Shown here: in pieces, positions 9,186-17,166 of the stretch
How the letters are laid out: every line of letters begins with the position of its first letter
How positions within the stretch are numbered: position 1 is the first letter of the stretch
DNA from: a virus
Length of the DNA: 64,000 nt
Direction: 5' to 3' (one strand)
Virus record (IMG/VR): IMGVR_UViG_3300042198_000079
Span: 80,635-144,634 of that record
Program-made: the position numbers and the translations under genes
The notes under the pieces: generated by a model
The model's database searches: none
The model's input: the letters and a program-made list of their open reading frames with translations, nothing else
What the model was told of the DNA's origin: nothing

Positions 9186-9340
9186 TAGTCTATATCTGTA
9201 TAAAAAGATTGAATCAAATATTCGACAATATAATCTAATTGATCTTCATCGAATTCAACATCACATTCGGATAATAGATTTTCTATTTTTTCTACTATCG
9301 TTTCTTTGTCGTCTTCATATTGTAAATGCTTTTTCGACAT
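9185..9340 (-). CDS. Small acidic hypothetical protein (51 aa)
   Basis: A short open frame from ATG (9338-9340) to TAA (9185-9187). The product starts MSKKHLQYEDDKETIVEK and is strongly acidic and probably helical. Its stop overlaps the ATG of the HAD gene (TAATG), the tight packing usual for real genes in this operon. Function unknown. Confidence 0.6.
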   Translation of the reverse strand: MSKKHLQYEDDKETIVEKIENLLSECDVEFDEDQLDYIVEYLIQSFYTDID

Positions 9341-9369
9341 AATAATATCTACTAATTAGTATTTTATGT

Positions 9370-9600
9370 TTAGTTTTTTAAAGAAATTATCCTGCCGTTG
9401 TCAGGAGACGATTTGTCAAACTCAACAATAACTTTATCACCAACAACCACGCCCATATATTTCTTTCGAACTTCTTTATTTGGATAACATGTTAAATCAA
9501 CGAAATTTTCGGCGTTTTCTTCTAAACGAACTAAAAACTTTCCACCTTTTAAGATTTCTTTTATCAAACCTTCTTTTTTTAAAAGATTTTCTTTTCCCAT
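9370..9600 (-). CDS. Translation initiation factor IF-1-like protein
   Basis: A 76-residue single OB-fold (S1-type) protein with the IF-1 layout. GLIKEILKGGKFLVRLEE corresponds to the G-x-[IV]-x-E-x-L-x-x-G-x-F-x-V start. A basic stretch NKEVRKKYMGVVVGDKV matches the G-K-x-R-x-x-[IY]...GD-x-V segment, and SPDNGRIISL matches the P-x-D-...-GRI end of bacterial IF-1. IF-1 occupies the ribosomal A site and helps IF-2 and IF-3 select the start codon. The ATG is preceded by the late-like string TATAAATA, but that string is also the coding end of the adjacent gene. Another S1-like OB protein cannot be excluded. Confidence 0.65.
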   Translation of the reverse strand: MGKENLLKKEGLIKEILKGGKFLVRLEENAENFVDLTCYPNKEVRKKYMGVVVGDKVIVEFDKSSPDNGRIISLKN

Positions 9601-9601
9601 A

Positions 9602-10450
9602 TTATTTATAATATATTTTTTCTAACATATTTCCGTTAGTAGAATGCATTTTTTCTAGAAAATTTAAAACTTCTTCAATGCCCATTGGTTTTGCCTGAGT
9701 TGGATTAAATCCGTGTTTTTTTTCAAACAATAAAAGAGCATCTTTAAAATTCTGTAAGAATTTTTCTTTGTCTTTTCTGATTATTGAACACGAATGATTT
9801 TCGTCTTGCTCTCCAATATATTGATCAGAATTTGCAATATCCGCCCACCATCCAAATCCAGTCGAAAACCCATTTTTGAAAATTCTATATGAATGTTCAA
9901 CATGTTCCATAGCATTGACGAAATTTTCATCAATATATCCAACAATAGGTATAATTGCGCTGTTATAATAACTAAACGATCCAAGGATATTTGGATGAAA
10001 AGTAATTTCATATTTTTCATCCATACATTCGTAATCAACGGAATTGATTATAATCGAAGAACCATCAGAATTTACGTTTGCATTTCCGTGCTTGTGGAAA
10101 TTAAAATGATAAATTCCACTTGTATATGCATGTTTGATATATCTTTCAAAGATAGAATTATCTTTGAGTAACATATCATCCTCGATTAAGAAGATATGTT
10201 TTTTATTTTTATTTCTGAGAAATCTTAATAATTCATTTTTTGCATGTCCGACAGAAAGCGTTTCTTTATTAATTTCTTTAGAAACTAAAGAAAATTTATC
10301 TTTATTATATTCTATAGGTTCTGTGCCGGAATTGAAAATTAAAATTTCTGACAAATAATCAGTATCTATAGAATTTAATAAATTATTAAAAAATTCTGGT
10401 CTGTTACATGTAATTAAACCAACACCTATATCTTCTTTAAAAATACTCAT
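9602..10450 (-). CDS. Glycosyltransferase, GT-A (family-2-like)
   Basis: A 282-residue GT-A-type protein. The start IGVGLITCNRPEFFNNLLNSI is the usual first beta-alpha unit and HIFLIEDDMLLKD carries the DxD-like nucleotide-sugar metal motif. It is a clear paralogue of the protein at 20008-20790: both have G-[IV]-G-[IL]-[IV]-T, IEDDM and a shared W-W-[FA]-D-I-[AT]-N-S-D block. Acceptor unknown. It follows a strong early promoter and precedes the IF-1-like gene by one base, so both are probably expressed early. Confidence 0.72.
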   Translation of the reverse strand: MSIFKEDIGVGLITCNRPEFFNNLLNSIDTDYLSEILIFNSGTEPIEYNKDKFSLVSKEINKETLSVGHAKNELLRFLRNKNKKHIFLIEDDMLLKDNSIFERYIKHAYTSGIYHFNFHKHGNANVNSDGSSIIINSVDYECMDEKYEITFHPNILGSFSYYNSAIIPIVGYIDENFVNAMEHVEHSYRIFKNGFSTGFGWWADIANSDQYIGEQDENHSCSIIRKDKEKFLQNFKDALLLFEKKHGFNPTQAKPMGIEEVLNFLEKMHSTNGNMLEKIYYK

Positions 10451-10459
10451 ATGAGATAT

Positions 10460-10488
10460 ATAGTATCATATTGATTTTTTGGTGTCAA
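10460..10488 (-). promoter_or_regulatory. Early-type promoter, TTGACA-N17-TACTAT
   Basis: Minus-strand TTGACA (10483-10488), 17-base spacer, TACTAT (10460-10465), then 9 bases to the ATG at 10450. The TGA stop of the VWA gene (10485-10487) is inside the -35 hexamer, the same arrangement as at 1825, 4614 and 7630. Confidence 0.75.
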
Positions 10489-11777
10489 TATCCCCAAGAA
10501 TTAATTTTATTAATTTTTTTCTTAAATTTTGTTTCAACAACAAAATCACGTAAATTAAAAATTTTAGATTTTTCTGGAATGTAATAATTACATGGACGTG
10601 TTTCAGTTAAAAACCAAAAATATTTTTCTGGATGTTTTGGTTGCAATGCTGTTCCTTGCCCATCTGTTATAATAAAAACAGAATCTGGATGCTGTTTCAT
10701 TTGATTAACTTCGTTCGCAATAATATCGAATCTTGTCCCACCTCCAACTGGAATAGAACAATCTTCGTTTTTATAGATTTGTGTTATATTAGTTAATGTA
10801 TCATCAAAAACATACACTTTAATATTAAAATATTCTTCTGGAATCATTCTAGATGCAGATACAAACATATCAACATATTTTTCACAACTTCCACTAACAT
10901 CTAAAAATAAACAAATGTTGTTTTTATTTTTTAAAAGTGCATCGTTTTTATTTTTACCGGGAAATATAAAAGACGAATTACGCATTATGGACGAATATCT
11001 TCTATTTTGATAACCCCATTGTGGTTGATTTTTAACTCTTTTGATACTGTATCTACACCATTTATCGATAACAGAATACCAAGGTTTTTTCTGAGAAAGA
11101 TTATTTAACCAATTAATCGTTTTGTTGTTTTGATTGCCGCAAAACGATTGAGATTTAATTTCAGATTCTATCTCTTGAGGATCATAAGATTCATATGATT
11201 CAAAATATTTTTGAATAAAATCTTGAAAGGTTTCTAATTTTTCTAACCCACTAATATTTTCCATAGGAAAATACATAATATCACTATTATTATTTTCTTC
11301 TGAATTTTTTCTTAGAAGATCGAAATAGTATTCGACGCTTTTATTGTAATGATTTTCTATAGGTCCATATTTTTCGGTATCGTGAAACACAGTATCCACC
11401 CATGCAATTTTATCTGCTAAATCAGGAGATAAACTGTTTCTTTTTATGTTTAAAAAATCATTAATGAAATGATTAATATAAACATCTGTTGAGATATTAA
11501 ATATCTCATATTCGCTTTTATCAAGATCTTTTATTCTCCATAAATGTCCGAAAAATAAATGACACATTTCATGGCAAATAACAAATACTTTATCTAAATC
11601 TGTTTTTGTAGTTTCTTTCCAAAAAGAAGGATTTACATAAAATGTAATTTTATTTTCATGTAAACTTACACAAGCAGTTTCTATAGAATTGTTTTCTATA
11701 ACATTTCCATAACCAACCATTAATTTAAATAATTCATGTTGATCGTAGAAATGGTGACGATATTCTTTTATATTCAT
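10485..11777 (-). CDS. VWA-like putative metallopeptidase partner of the MoxR ATPase
   Basis: A 430-residue protein in two parts. The N-terminal part has a zincin-type motif ICHEMCHLFFGHLW (about 67-80), with HExxH followed by a further His. The C-terminal part is a von Willebrand A fold with a MIDAS-like strand CLFLDVSGSCEKY, the GGGTRFD turn and VFIITDGQG. This is the arrangement of DUF2201-type proteins that pair with MoxR AAA+ ATPases. The MoxR gene ends on the base where this one starts, so they should be co-expressed and form a chaperone-like or remodelling complex, comparable in principle to RavA-ViaA. The client is unknown. Confidence 0.78.
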   Translation of the reverse strand: MNIKEYRHHFYDQHELFKLMVGYGNVIENNSIETACVSLHENKITFYVNPSFWKETTKTDLDKVFVICHEMCHLFFGHLWRIKDLDKSEYEIFNISTDVYINHFINDFLNIKRNSLSPDLADKIAWVDTVFHDTEKYGPIENHYNKSVEYYFDLLRKNSEENNNSDIMYFPMENISGLEKLETFQDFIQKYFESYESYDPQEIESEIKSQSFCGNQNNKTINWLNNLSQKKPWYSVIDKWCRYSIKRVKNQPQWGYQNRRYSSIMRNSSFIFPGKNKNDALLKNKNNICLFLDVSGSCEKYVDMFVSASRMIPEEYFNIKVYVFDDTLTNITQIYKNEDCSIPVGGGTRFDIIANEVNQMKQHPDSVFIITDGQGTALQPKHPEKYFWFLTETRPCNYYIPEKSKIFNLRDFVVETKFKKKINKINSWGY

Positions 11778-13378
11778 TACTTTACGTAAGCAAAAAACAC
11801 ATCATTGGACTTGGGAAGAATTGTATACAGTGTTTGCAATGAATATTTCTTACTGAGATAATCATCTTGTGACCAAACCGTTAAAAGCCTATTCAAAACA
11901 GTATCAAATTCTCCATTTTTTGTCAGCGAATCATCCATCAAAGAAAAAACTAGTAACAAATCATTAAAATTTTTCTTAATAGTATTTTTCGTACATTTTC
12001 CATATGACTTTAAAATAATCTTTGTCGCATTTGAAAGTTTTGCAATAGGACATTTAATCTCAATTTTTAATGTTTCACTCGTTATATCTTTATAACTAGA
12101 TCCGACATTGATTAAGTCACACAATCTTCTATTTACAGATTTAAATCTGTAAATAGAAGCACTTAAATTCATTCGATCTTCAGACGTAACACTACTAGTA
12201 GTAAACAGATTAGTAGGGTCGAATTTTTCTTCAGTTGGGCCGTTTTGAATAAATAATGAATTTTCAAGAGAATTAATATCAAATATAGTATTTTTTTGGA
12301 CTTCCAAAGAAGATTGATTTTTAAGATGATGTAATTTTATCGAAACTACATCATTTTCGCACATTTTATTCGTTCTTTCTAGAGAACGAACGACACTAGG
12401 AGAAGTATTATATGTAGAACAAATTTCTTTATAGATTTTGCAGAAATTTTTATCGTCTAAAGCATATTTAAATTCTACATAACTTTGGTATTCGTCATTT
12501 TCCAAAAACATCTTGGAAACAATGTCTCTGGGAGCAAGAGGAGTGTATTTTTTAAGAGATTCCTCTGTAAAAGTTTTTTTAATATAATTGAGTTTTCCGG
12601 TATCGATTAACTTTTTATAGTTTTCTTCGCATGGATTCAACAACAAATCATCATATATTAATTTTACAGGATCTGATTGTAGATACGTAACCAGTTGCTT
12701 AATATTAGAATCGGAAGGTAAAATTATATTTAATGGGATGCCTTGTTTATAAGATCTGTATGCTTCTTCCAATCTTCTAGAAGAGATATGTTTTCTGGAA
12801 TTTTCATGCTGTTCAGCCCACCATTTCACCAAGATGTTTCCATCATTTTTGTATTTTTCATTAAAGAACCTTTCGCTAGGTCTAGAAGGAATTCTAATAA
12901 TACACTGGAATCTATCAATTTGAGCAGGGTCAATTTCTTCTACGTTATAATTGAACATTTCGTCAGAAGGAGGATTTATGGATGCCCATACAATTTTCAG
13001 ATTTGGAAATTTTCTTCCATTAATGCTTTTAAATTGTAAAAGTTCCATCATGGCATTCAATGTGGCTTTATCAGCAGCACGATTATATTCGTCCAGAAAG
13101 ATTGCTTCCAGATTTTCATTGATTCTGGCAGGTCTTACAAATTTGAGATGTCCGGTTTCTTCGTCTTCTTTCGGAATCCCAATAAAATCAATCCAAGGAT
13201 CGCACGTAGGTGCAGAAAAATACGCATAGTTTAATTTGTTTCTTTCAAAACAAGAAACAACTCTTTCTGTTTTTCCACATCCATGGTTTCCGATCAACAG
13301 CAAGTTTTTATTTGCTGTTGCAATTTGATCTAGCATGTTGTCGGATACATCAATTTCGGGATATTCGTTTATATTCAT
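11777..13378 (-). CDS. MoxR-family AAA+ ATPase
   Basis: A 533-residue AAA+ protein. Walker A is LLIGNHGCGKTERVV (about 26), Walker B is AIFLDEYNRA (about 92), and a sensor-like strand KIVWASINPPSD precedes the arginine-finger region EIDPAQIDRFQCIIRIP. This is the MoxR/YehL-type order, and the C-terminal half is an uncharacterised helical extension. MoxR ATPases act with VWA partners to assemble or activate protein complexes, and the VWA gene follows directly. It overlaps gene 47 by 4 bases upstream, so it lies in the sigma/gp47 operon. The coding sequence contains a perfect 34-base palindrome at 12126-12159. Confidence 0.85.
   Translation of the reverse strand: MNINEYPEIDVSDNMLDQIATANKNLLLIGNHGCGKTERVVSCFERNKLNYAYFSAPTCDPWIDFIGIPKEDEETGHLKFVRPARINENLEAIFLDEYNRAADKATLNAMMELLQFKSINGRKFPNLKIVWASINPPSDEMFNYNVEEIDPAQIDRFQCIIRIPSRPSERFFNEKYKNDGNILVKWWAEQHENSRKHISSRRLEEAYRSYKQGIPLNIILPSDSNIKQLVTYLQSDPVKLIYDDLLLNPCEENYKKLIDTGKLNYIKKTFTEESLKKYTPLAPRDIVSKMFLENDEYQSYVEFKYALDDKNFCKIYKEICSTYNTSPSVVRSLERTNKMCENDVVSIKLHHLKNQSSLEVQKNTIFDINSLENSLFIQNGPTEEKFDPTNLFTTSSVTSEDRMNLSASIYRFKSVNRRLCDLINVGSSYKDITSETLKIEIKCPIAKLSNATKIILKSYGKCTKNTIKKNFNDLLLVFSLMDDSLTKNGEFDTVLNRLLTVWSQDDYLSKKYSLQTLYTILPKSNDVFFAYVK
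12126..12159. repeat. Perfect 34-bp palindrome inside the MoxR gene
   Basis: Two 17-base halves (CTTCTATTTACAGATTT and its exact reverse complement) meet without a spacer. It lies within the coding frame (residues about 407-418) and could form a cruciform or a long RNA hairpin. Confidence 0.9.
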
Positions 13379-14361
13379 TTTTTACAAGTTTCGTAGTATT
13401 TTTTTAACTTTTCTTTAAGTTGCGGTTTTTGCTTTTCGTCGATTGTATCGTTGTTCGATACCACAATATCGATAATCTCGTTAATGTCAACAGAAGAATT
13501 GTCGAGTTTTTCTATTTTTTCTTCGCCCATTAAAATAGGAGAATCCATAATGCTTATTGATACATCTTTAAATTTTGATCGATCTAAATTTTCTAAAATG
13601 GATTCTTTATGAATTTTTATAAAATTGTTTTCTTTTCCGATTAAATCTTTTTCGTTAAAAATATTATAATGTTTAGGACTCCATGTATTTTTTATTTCGT
13701 TAAATGACTTAGATTCTGTATCAAAAATCCAAAAATAACTATCTTTCCCCTCTTCTCCGAAATTTAATTCAAAAGGTGAACCCAAATACATTATAGTCCC
13801 GTCTTTGTATTTTTTTCTTTGAAAACGATGATAATGTCCAGAAACAACAAAATCAGAATAATTAAACAGTTCTGATTTGTTTTTACCATGAATTGATGGT
13901 CTGCCATTATCTAAAGAAAATCCTTGTATGTCAAAGTGACACATTAGAAAATCAGCTTTTAAAGGTTCTTCGCCCCAAGGGACAAAACAAAATTTTATAT
14001 TATCTATTTCTACAATTTCGGTCTTATTAAAAATAAAAACTTGTTCTCCATCATGGAAATGAGAAACAGAATTTACCAAACTAGAATTTCTAAAATAACA
14101 ATCATGATTTCCCGTTATCATGAATATTTTTTCAAAATTGTTTTTAAGTTTAGAAAAACAGTCATTTGAAAAATGTAAATCGTCTACTGATATTTGTCTG
14201 TCATTATCGTGCCAGTCTCCTAAAAAAAATAAAATATCAGAATTGTTTTCTTTTGAAATTTTTATAAATTTGTCAACCCAATCATTTGTAATTTCTTTAT
14301 ATATATTTTTTGGATTTTTTAAGATGTGTATATCTGAAAAGATGCTTATTCTTCTGTGCAT
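13375..14361 (-). CDS. 47: gp47/SbcD/Mre11-like recombination nuclease subunit
   Basis: A 328-residue calcineurin-type phosphoesterase. Metal-binding motifs are in order: FSDIHILK (D-x-H), FLGDWHDND (GD), ITGNHDCYFR (GNHD), LMCHFDIQG and VSGHYHRFQ (GHxH). With gp46 it forms the exonuclease-endonuclease that processes DNA ends for recombination-dependent replication. Length matches T4 gp47 (339 aa). The start overlaps the end of the sigma-factor gene by 16 bases and the end overlaps the MoxR gene by 4 bases. Confidence 0.92.
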   Translation of the reverse strand: MHRRISIFSDIHILKNPKNIYKEITNDWVDKFIKISKENNSDILFFLGDWHDNDRQISVDDLHFSNDCFSKLKNNFEKIFMITGNHDCYFRNSSLVNSVSHFHDGEQVFIFNKTEIVEIDNIKFCFVPWGEEPLKADFLMCHFDIQGFSLDNGRPSIHGKNKSELFNYSDFVVSGHYHRFQRKKYKDGTIMYLGSPFELNFGEEGKDSYFWIFDTESKSFNEIKNTWSPKHYNIFNEKDLIGKENNFIKIHKESILENLDRSKFKDVSISIMDSPILMGEEKIEKLDNSSVDINEIIDIVVSNNDTIDEKQKPQLKEKLKKYYETCKK

Positions 14362-14909
14362 TCCAATTCATGGTAATCCTCTGGTGTTTCATTGTCAACA
14401 TCATAAAAATCATTATTTTCAAAAAAATTATCTTCTTCGTCTTCTAGATGATTTTTTCTTTTATAATTTTCAAACCCGTTACTTTCTATAATTTGAGAAA
14501 AAACATGACTTTTATATTTATTCATTTCTTCCACATTCTTTTTTTCTTTTTTTATTATTTTAATAAACTCTCTAGATGCAATACACGAAAAATATGAAAA
14601 TGGTTTTAAATAATGACCGTTTTCGTCAACTCTTTCCAAATCAAATTTTTTATTAACGACTGCCTTCCAACATCTGTTAACAGCATCAGCAACAAATTCG
14701 TCTTTCCACGAATATTGCCAAAAATTTCCAGAAGATGATAAATGTTTACAAAGAGAAAATAAACTCTCACACAATTCTCTTTCTTTAATTTCTTTAACTT
14801 TACTACCTTCTAAAGAATTATAATATTCTTTTAATGTTTCCCTGAAAGTTTCATTATCAAAGTAGTGATTTTGTGTTGACTTTTTCTTTTTCTTCTGTAG
14901 TATTGACAT
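14346..14909 (-). CDS. 55: Late-transcription sigma factor, gp55-like
   Basis: A 187-residue protein resembling T4 gp55. It has a basic N-terminus, then helical segments including KEIKERELCESLFSLC and WKDEFVADAVNRCWKAVVNKKFD, with FSYFSCIASREFIKIIKKEKK matching the sigma region-2 core-binding and -10-reading helices. The C-terminus is acidic, as in gp55 where it contacts the sliding clamp. gp55 redirects host RNA polymerase to the TATAAATA late box, and many exact or near copies of that box lie before virion genes in this window. It is transcribed from its own TTGACA promoter, with a spacer of about 18 bases between the -10 box and the ATG. Confidence 0.75.
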   Translation of the reverse strand: MSILQKKKKKSTQNHYFDNETFRETLKEYYNSLEGSKVKEIKERELCESLFSLCKHLSSSGNFWQYSWKDEFVADAVNRCWKAVVNKKFDLERVDENGHYLKPFSYFSCIASREFIKIIKKEKKNVEEMNKYKSHVFSQIIESNGFENYKRKNHLEDEEDNFFENNDFYDVDNETPEDYHELECTEE

Positions 14910-14927
14910 ATAAAAATATATACATAT

Positions 14928-14956
14928 ACTATAATAAAATTATAAATTGATGTCAA
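14928..14956 (-). promoter_or_regulatory. Early-type promoter, TTGACA-N17-TATAGT, for the sigma-factor gene
   Basis: Minus-strand TTGACA (14951-14956), 17-base spacer, TATAGT (14928-14933). The ATG at 14909 lies 18 bases beyond the -10 box, so this transcript would have a short leader, unlike most of the other early promoters here. Confidence 0.75.
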
Positions 14957-14962
14957 ACAATA

Positions 14963-16036
14963 TTATCTAGCAACAAAATTTCTTGGAGGGTTATTTTCAA
15001 CTTCTATAACATTATCTTCTGGAAGATAATTTTGAATTTGATCTAAAAAAGAATTTCCAGATTCTTCGCTTTGAAATAAAGATTGATATGTCGGTAATTT
15101 CAATTGAATATTTTTAATACTATTACTTAAATTTTTAGTTTTATTCAATGCTCTATAAAAAAGATTAGAAAATTTTTGTAAAATTTCATTATCTAATTTT
15201 TCTAATGATGGTGGATTTTCTTTACTAGATTCAATTTCCGATGGTGATAAAGAATTTATTGTATTTTCTCCTATTTTTGCTGAAATAAAATTTACAGCTT
15301 CTTCACAATATTCTTCATCGTTTCCAACTGGAGGTTCTAATAAAATTTGAGGATATGTTAAATATATTTTAGTTCGGGTATCATCACGATAATAATTTTT
15401 TAGTTGTTCTCTATTTATCAACCTATTAATACAAGAATAATAAAGTGCTTTACAATATTTTAAATATGTAAGATTTCTAAAATTGCCTTGATCTTCCATA
15501 TCATCTGGAACCTCTAAATCTTCATCTTTCTCTTCCTCTTTATTGCGAGGTTCTTTTTTTCCTTTTGAATTTTTTTTAGAGGGAGGATTCTTTTTTCCTC
15601 CGCCAGAAAGTATATCTCCTAGTTCTTCATCTAAATTTCTATCATCACCTTTTTTTTCATATATTAGTTTCATTAATGCGCTTTTTTTGAAATATTCTCC
15701 TAAAGATGTTTCAGCAGGTTTGGGTTGCATTTCTATTTTTAATAAATTTAGAAATTTTTCATAAGCCGGATTATTTCCATAAAAATTTCTAAATTCTTTT
15801 TCATTACCCGGTTCGTTGAAATTTAAATTTTTTAATTTTTCTGGCATTTTATTTTTAAAATTATCATATTCATCTTTGTCAACTTCTGCATCTTTAAAAT
15901 TATCTGCATTTAAAACATTAATATTTTCAGAACTTACATTATTATTTCCGGTGCTAGAAAAGCTTGTCGGCAAGAAATTCGATCCATTAAGAATATTTTC
16001 ATAAAATTTTCTAGTCTTTTTTAAATGTTTAAACAT
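14963..16036 (-). CDS. Hypothetical protein, probably late-expressed
   Basis: A 357-residue protein I do not recognise. A polar, low-complexity central stretch (KKNPPSKKNSKGKKEP and a following acidic run) separates an N-half with EYFKKSALMKLIYEKK from a C-half with TYLKYCKALYYSCINRLI. The N-terminus MFKHLKKTRKFYENIL resembles the capsid-targeting leaders found elsewhere in the window, but no clear [LI]-x-E cleavage site follows. A near-consensus late box AATAAATA precedes the ATG by 8 bases, which argues for a virion or assembly role. Confidence 0.6.
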   Translation of the reverse strand: MFKHLKKTRKFYENILNGSNFLPTSFSSTGNNNVSSENINVLNADNFKDAEVDKDEYDNFKNKMPEKLKNLNFNEPGNEKEFRNFYGNNPAYEKFLNLLKIEMQPKPAETSLGEYFKKSALMKLIYEKKGDDRNLDEELGDILSGGGKKNPPSKKNSKGKKEPRNKEEEKDEDLEVPDDMEDQGNFRNLTYLKYCKALYYSCINRLINREQLKNYYRDDTRTKIYLTYPQILLEPPVGNDEEYCEEAVNFISAKIGENTINSLSPSEIESSKENPPSLEKLDNEILQKFSNLFYRALNKTKNLSNSIKNIQLKLPTYQSLFQSEESGNSFLDQIQNYLPEDNVIEVENNPPRNFVAR

Positions 16037-16044
16037 ATTATCTA

Positions 16045-16052
16045 TATTTATT
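16045..16052 (-). promoter_or_regulatory. Late promoter box (AATAAATA, 7 of 8)
   Basis: Minus-strand AATAAATA lies 8 bases upstream of the ATG at 16036. Confidence 0.55.
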
Positions 16053-16116
16053 CAACTAAACAAACAAATCAAAAAAAACTTATTGATAATAATATAAATT
16101 ACTATATTATTGTTTC

Positions 16117-16416
16117 GTGGTTATAAAAACATTATGTATTAATACAATTTTATCTCGACCAGATTTTGTTAAAGAAATATGGGATATAAACTGTTCTGAA
16201 ATAGACAAAGAATATATCATACTTTTAGAACGATATTTAAATAAAAACAATACCTTTAATATAAAATATATTTTATCCACTCCTGAAATTTTAGAAAATA
16301 AAAAAATATTAAATTGGGCAAAAAAGAAAAAATATCCAGTATTAGATCATGAACTTCCCAAAGTAATAGATACTAGCGAATTAGATAAAGAAATTATAAA
16401 GTGTTTATCTTTTTAA
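16117..16416 (+). CDS. Hypothetical protein (99 aa)
   Basis: A 99-residue frame starting at GTG. The product is not recognised; it begins MVIKTLCINTILSRPDFV, is mostly helical with a basic patch WAKKKKYPV, and lacks known motifs. It converges with the leader-bearing gene at 16413, overlapping its stop by 4 bases. A TATAAATT string lies 16 bases upstream and could be a weak late box. Confidence 0.5.
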   Translation: MVIKTLCINTILSRPDFVKEIWDINCSEIDKEYIILLERYLNKNNTFNIKYILSTPEILENKKILNWAKKKKYPVLDHELPKVIDTSELDKEIIKCLSF

Positions 16417-17075
16417 TTATTAATAATTTTGTTTAGAATATTGTTGACACTCTTTCTATTAATCATAAAATCTAATCTATTAGTAGAATTTATCCTATAA
16501 TAAGAGTTTACAATACTATCAAAAATTTCTTTTGAACCTACTGATTGAATTAAATTGTTTATTATATTTTGATCAAAATAATCTAAAATAATATAATCAT
16601 TATCTTCTTTGTTTATTTCTTTTCTTATTATTTCCCCTGTCGAATTTTCTTTTTTTGATAATTCGTAAAATTTTTTCCATATCTTAAAAGAATTTTCATT
16701 TATATAAGTATCACATCTCAACCATCCTTCGTCTTTATAAATTTTATATATTGTTTCCATTAAAAGATAATAAAAAAATGGACCATTTCCTTTTTTAGGC
16801 ACAAAAACATTATCTATCATAAATTTTGATTCAGATGGAGTCCAATCGGAAACACTACATTTAATCCATGCTTTTTCTAGATTATTTTTTATTTTAGCAT
16901 CAGAATCAGAAATATCGTTTTTTATTATTATGCTTTTTATATTATTTTTAATTTTATCTTTAGTTTCAGATTTATATATTAATTCTATTTTTAATTTTTT
17001 ATAATCTACTTCATTTTTTTTATCATTCATATCTTTCATTGCCATTTCTAACAAATATTTTTTAAAATTTATCAT
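16413..17075 (-). CDS. Capsid-targeted protein with acetyltransferase-like (GNAT) region
   Basis: A 220-residue protein with a capsid-targeting leader MINFKKYLLE|MAMKD: a probable prohead-protease site L-L-E lies at residue 10. The middle (NGPFFYYLLMETIYKIYKDE, then LRCDTYINENSFKIWKKFYEL) resembles a GNAT-like fold seen in phage internal proteins, where a G-P motif binds the CoA pyrophosphate and a later N-x-x-[SA]-x-x-x-[WY] helix follows. Substrate unknown. An exact late box TATAAATA lies 8 bases before the ATG, fitting packaging into the head. Confidence 0.55.
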   Translation of the reverse strand: MINFKKYLLEMAMKDMNDKKNEVDYKKLKIELIYKSETKDKIKNNIKSIIIKNDISDSDAKIKNNLEKAWIKCSVSDWTPSESKFMIDNVFVPKKGNGPFFYYLLMETIYKIYKDEGWLRCDTYINENSFKIWKKFYELSKKENSTGEIIRKEINKEDNDYIILDYFDQNIINNLIQSVGSKEIFDSIVNSYYRINSTNRLDFMINRKSVNNILNKIINN

Positions 17076-17083
17076 AATAATTT

Positions 17084-17091
17084 TATTTATA
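17084..17091 (-). promoter_or_regulatory. Late promoter box TATAAATA
   Basis: Exact minus-strand TATAAATA, 8 bases upstream of the ATG at 17075. Confidence 0.75.
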
Positions 17092-17130
17092 GAATTTAAA
17101 ACAAATATCAGTTCTTGTGGATTTTTAATG

Positions 17131-17159
17131 TTGACATCGTTGTTCCGTTCGACTATCTC
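17131..17159 (+). promoter_or_regulatory. Early-type promoter, TTGACA-N17-TATCTC
   Basis: TTGACA (17131-17136), 17-base spacer, TATCTC (17154-17159); the ATG at 17167 follows after 7 bases. This promoter lies inside the longer frame opened by an ATG at 17128, which supports 17167 as the true start. Confidence 0.7.
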
Positions 17160-17166
17160 TAATAAG

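Noticed and set aside
9893-10358. Plus-strand frames inside the glycosyltransferase gene
   Set aside because: They are shadows of a gene with clear GT-A motifs on the other strand.
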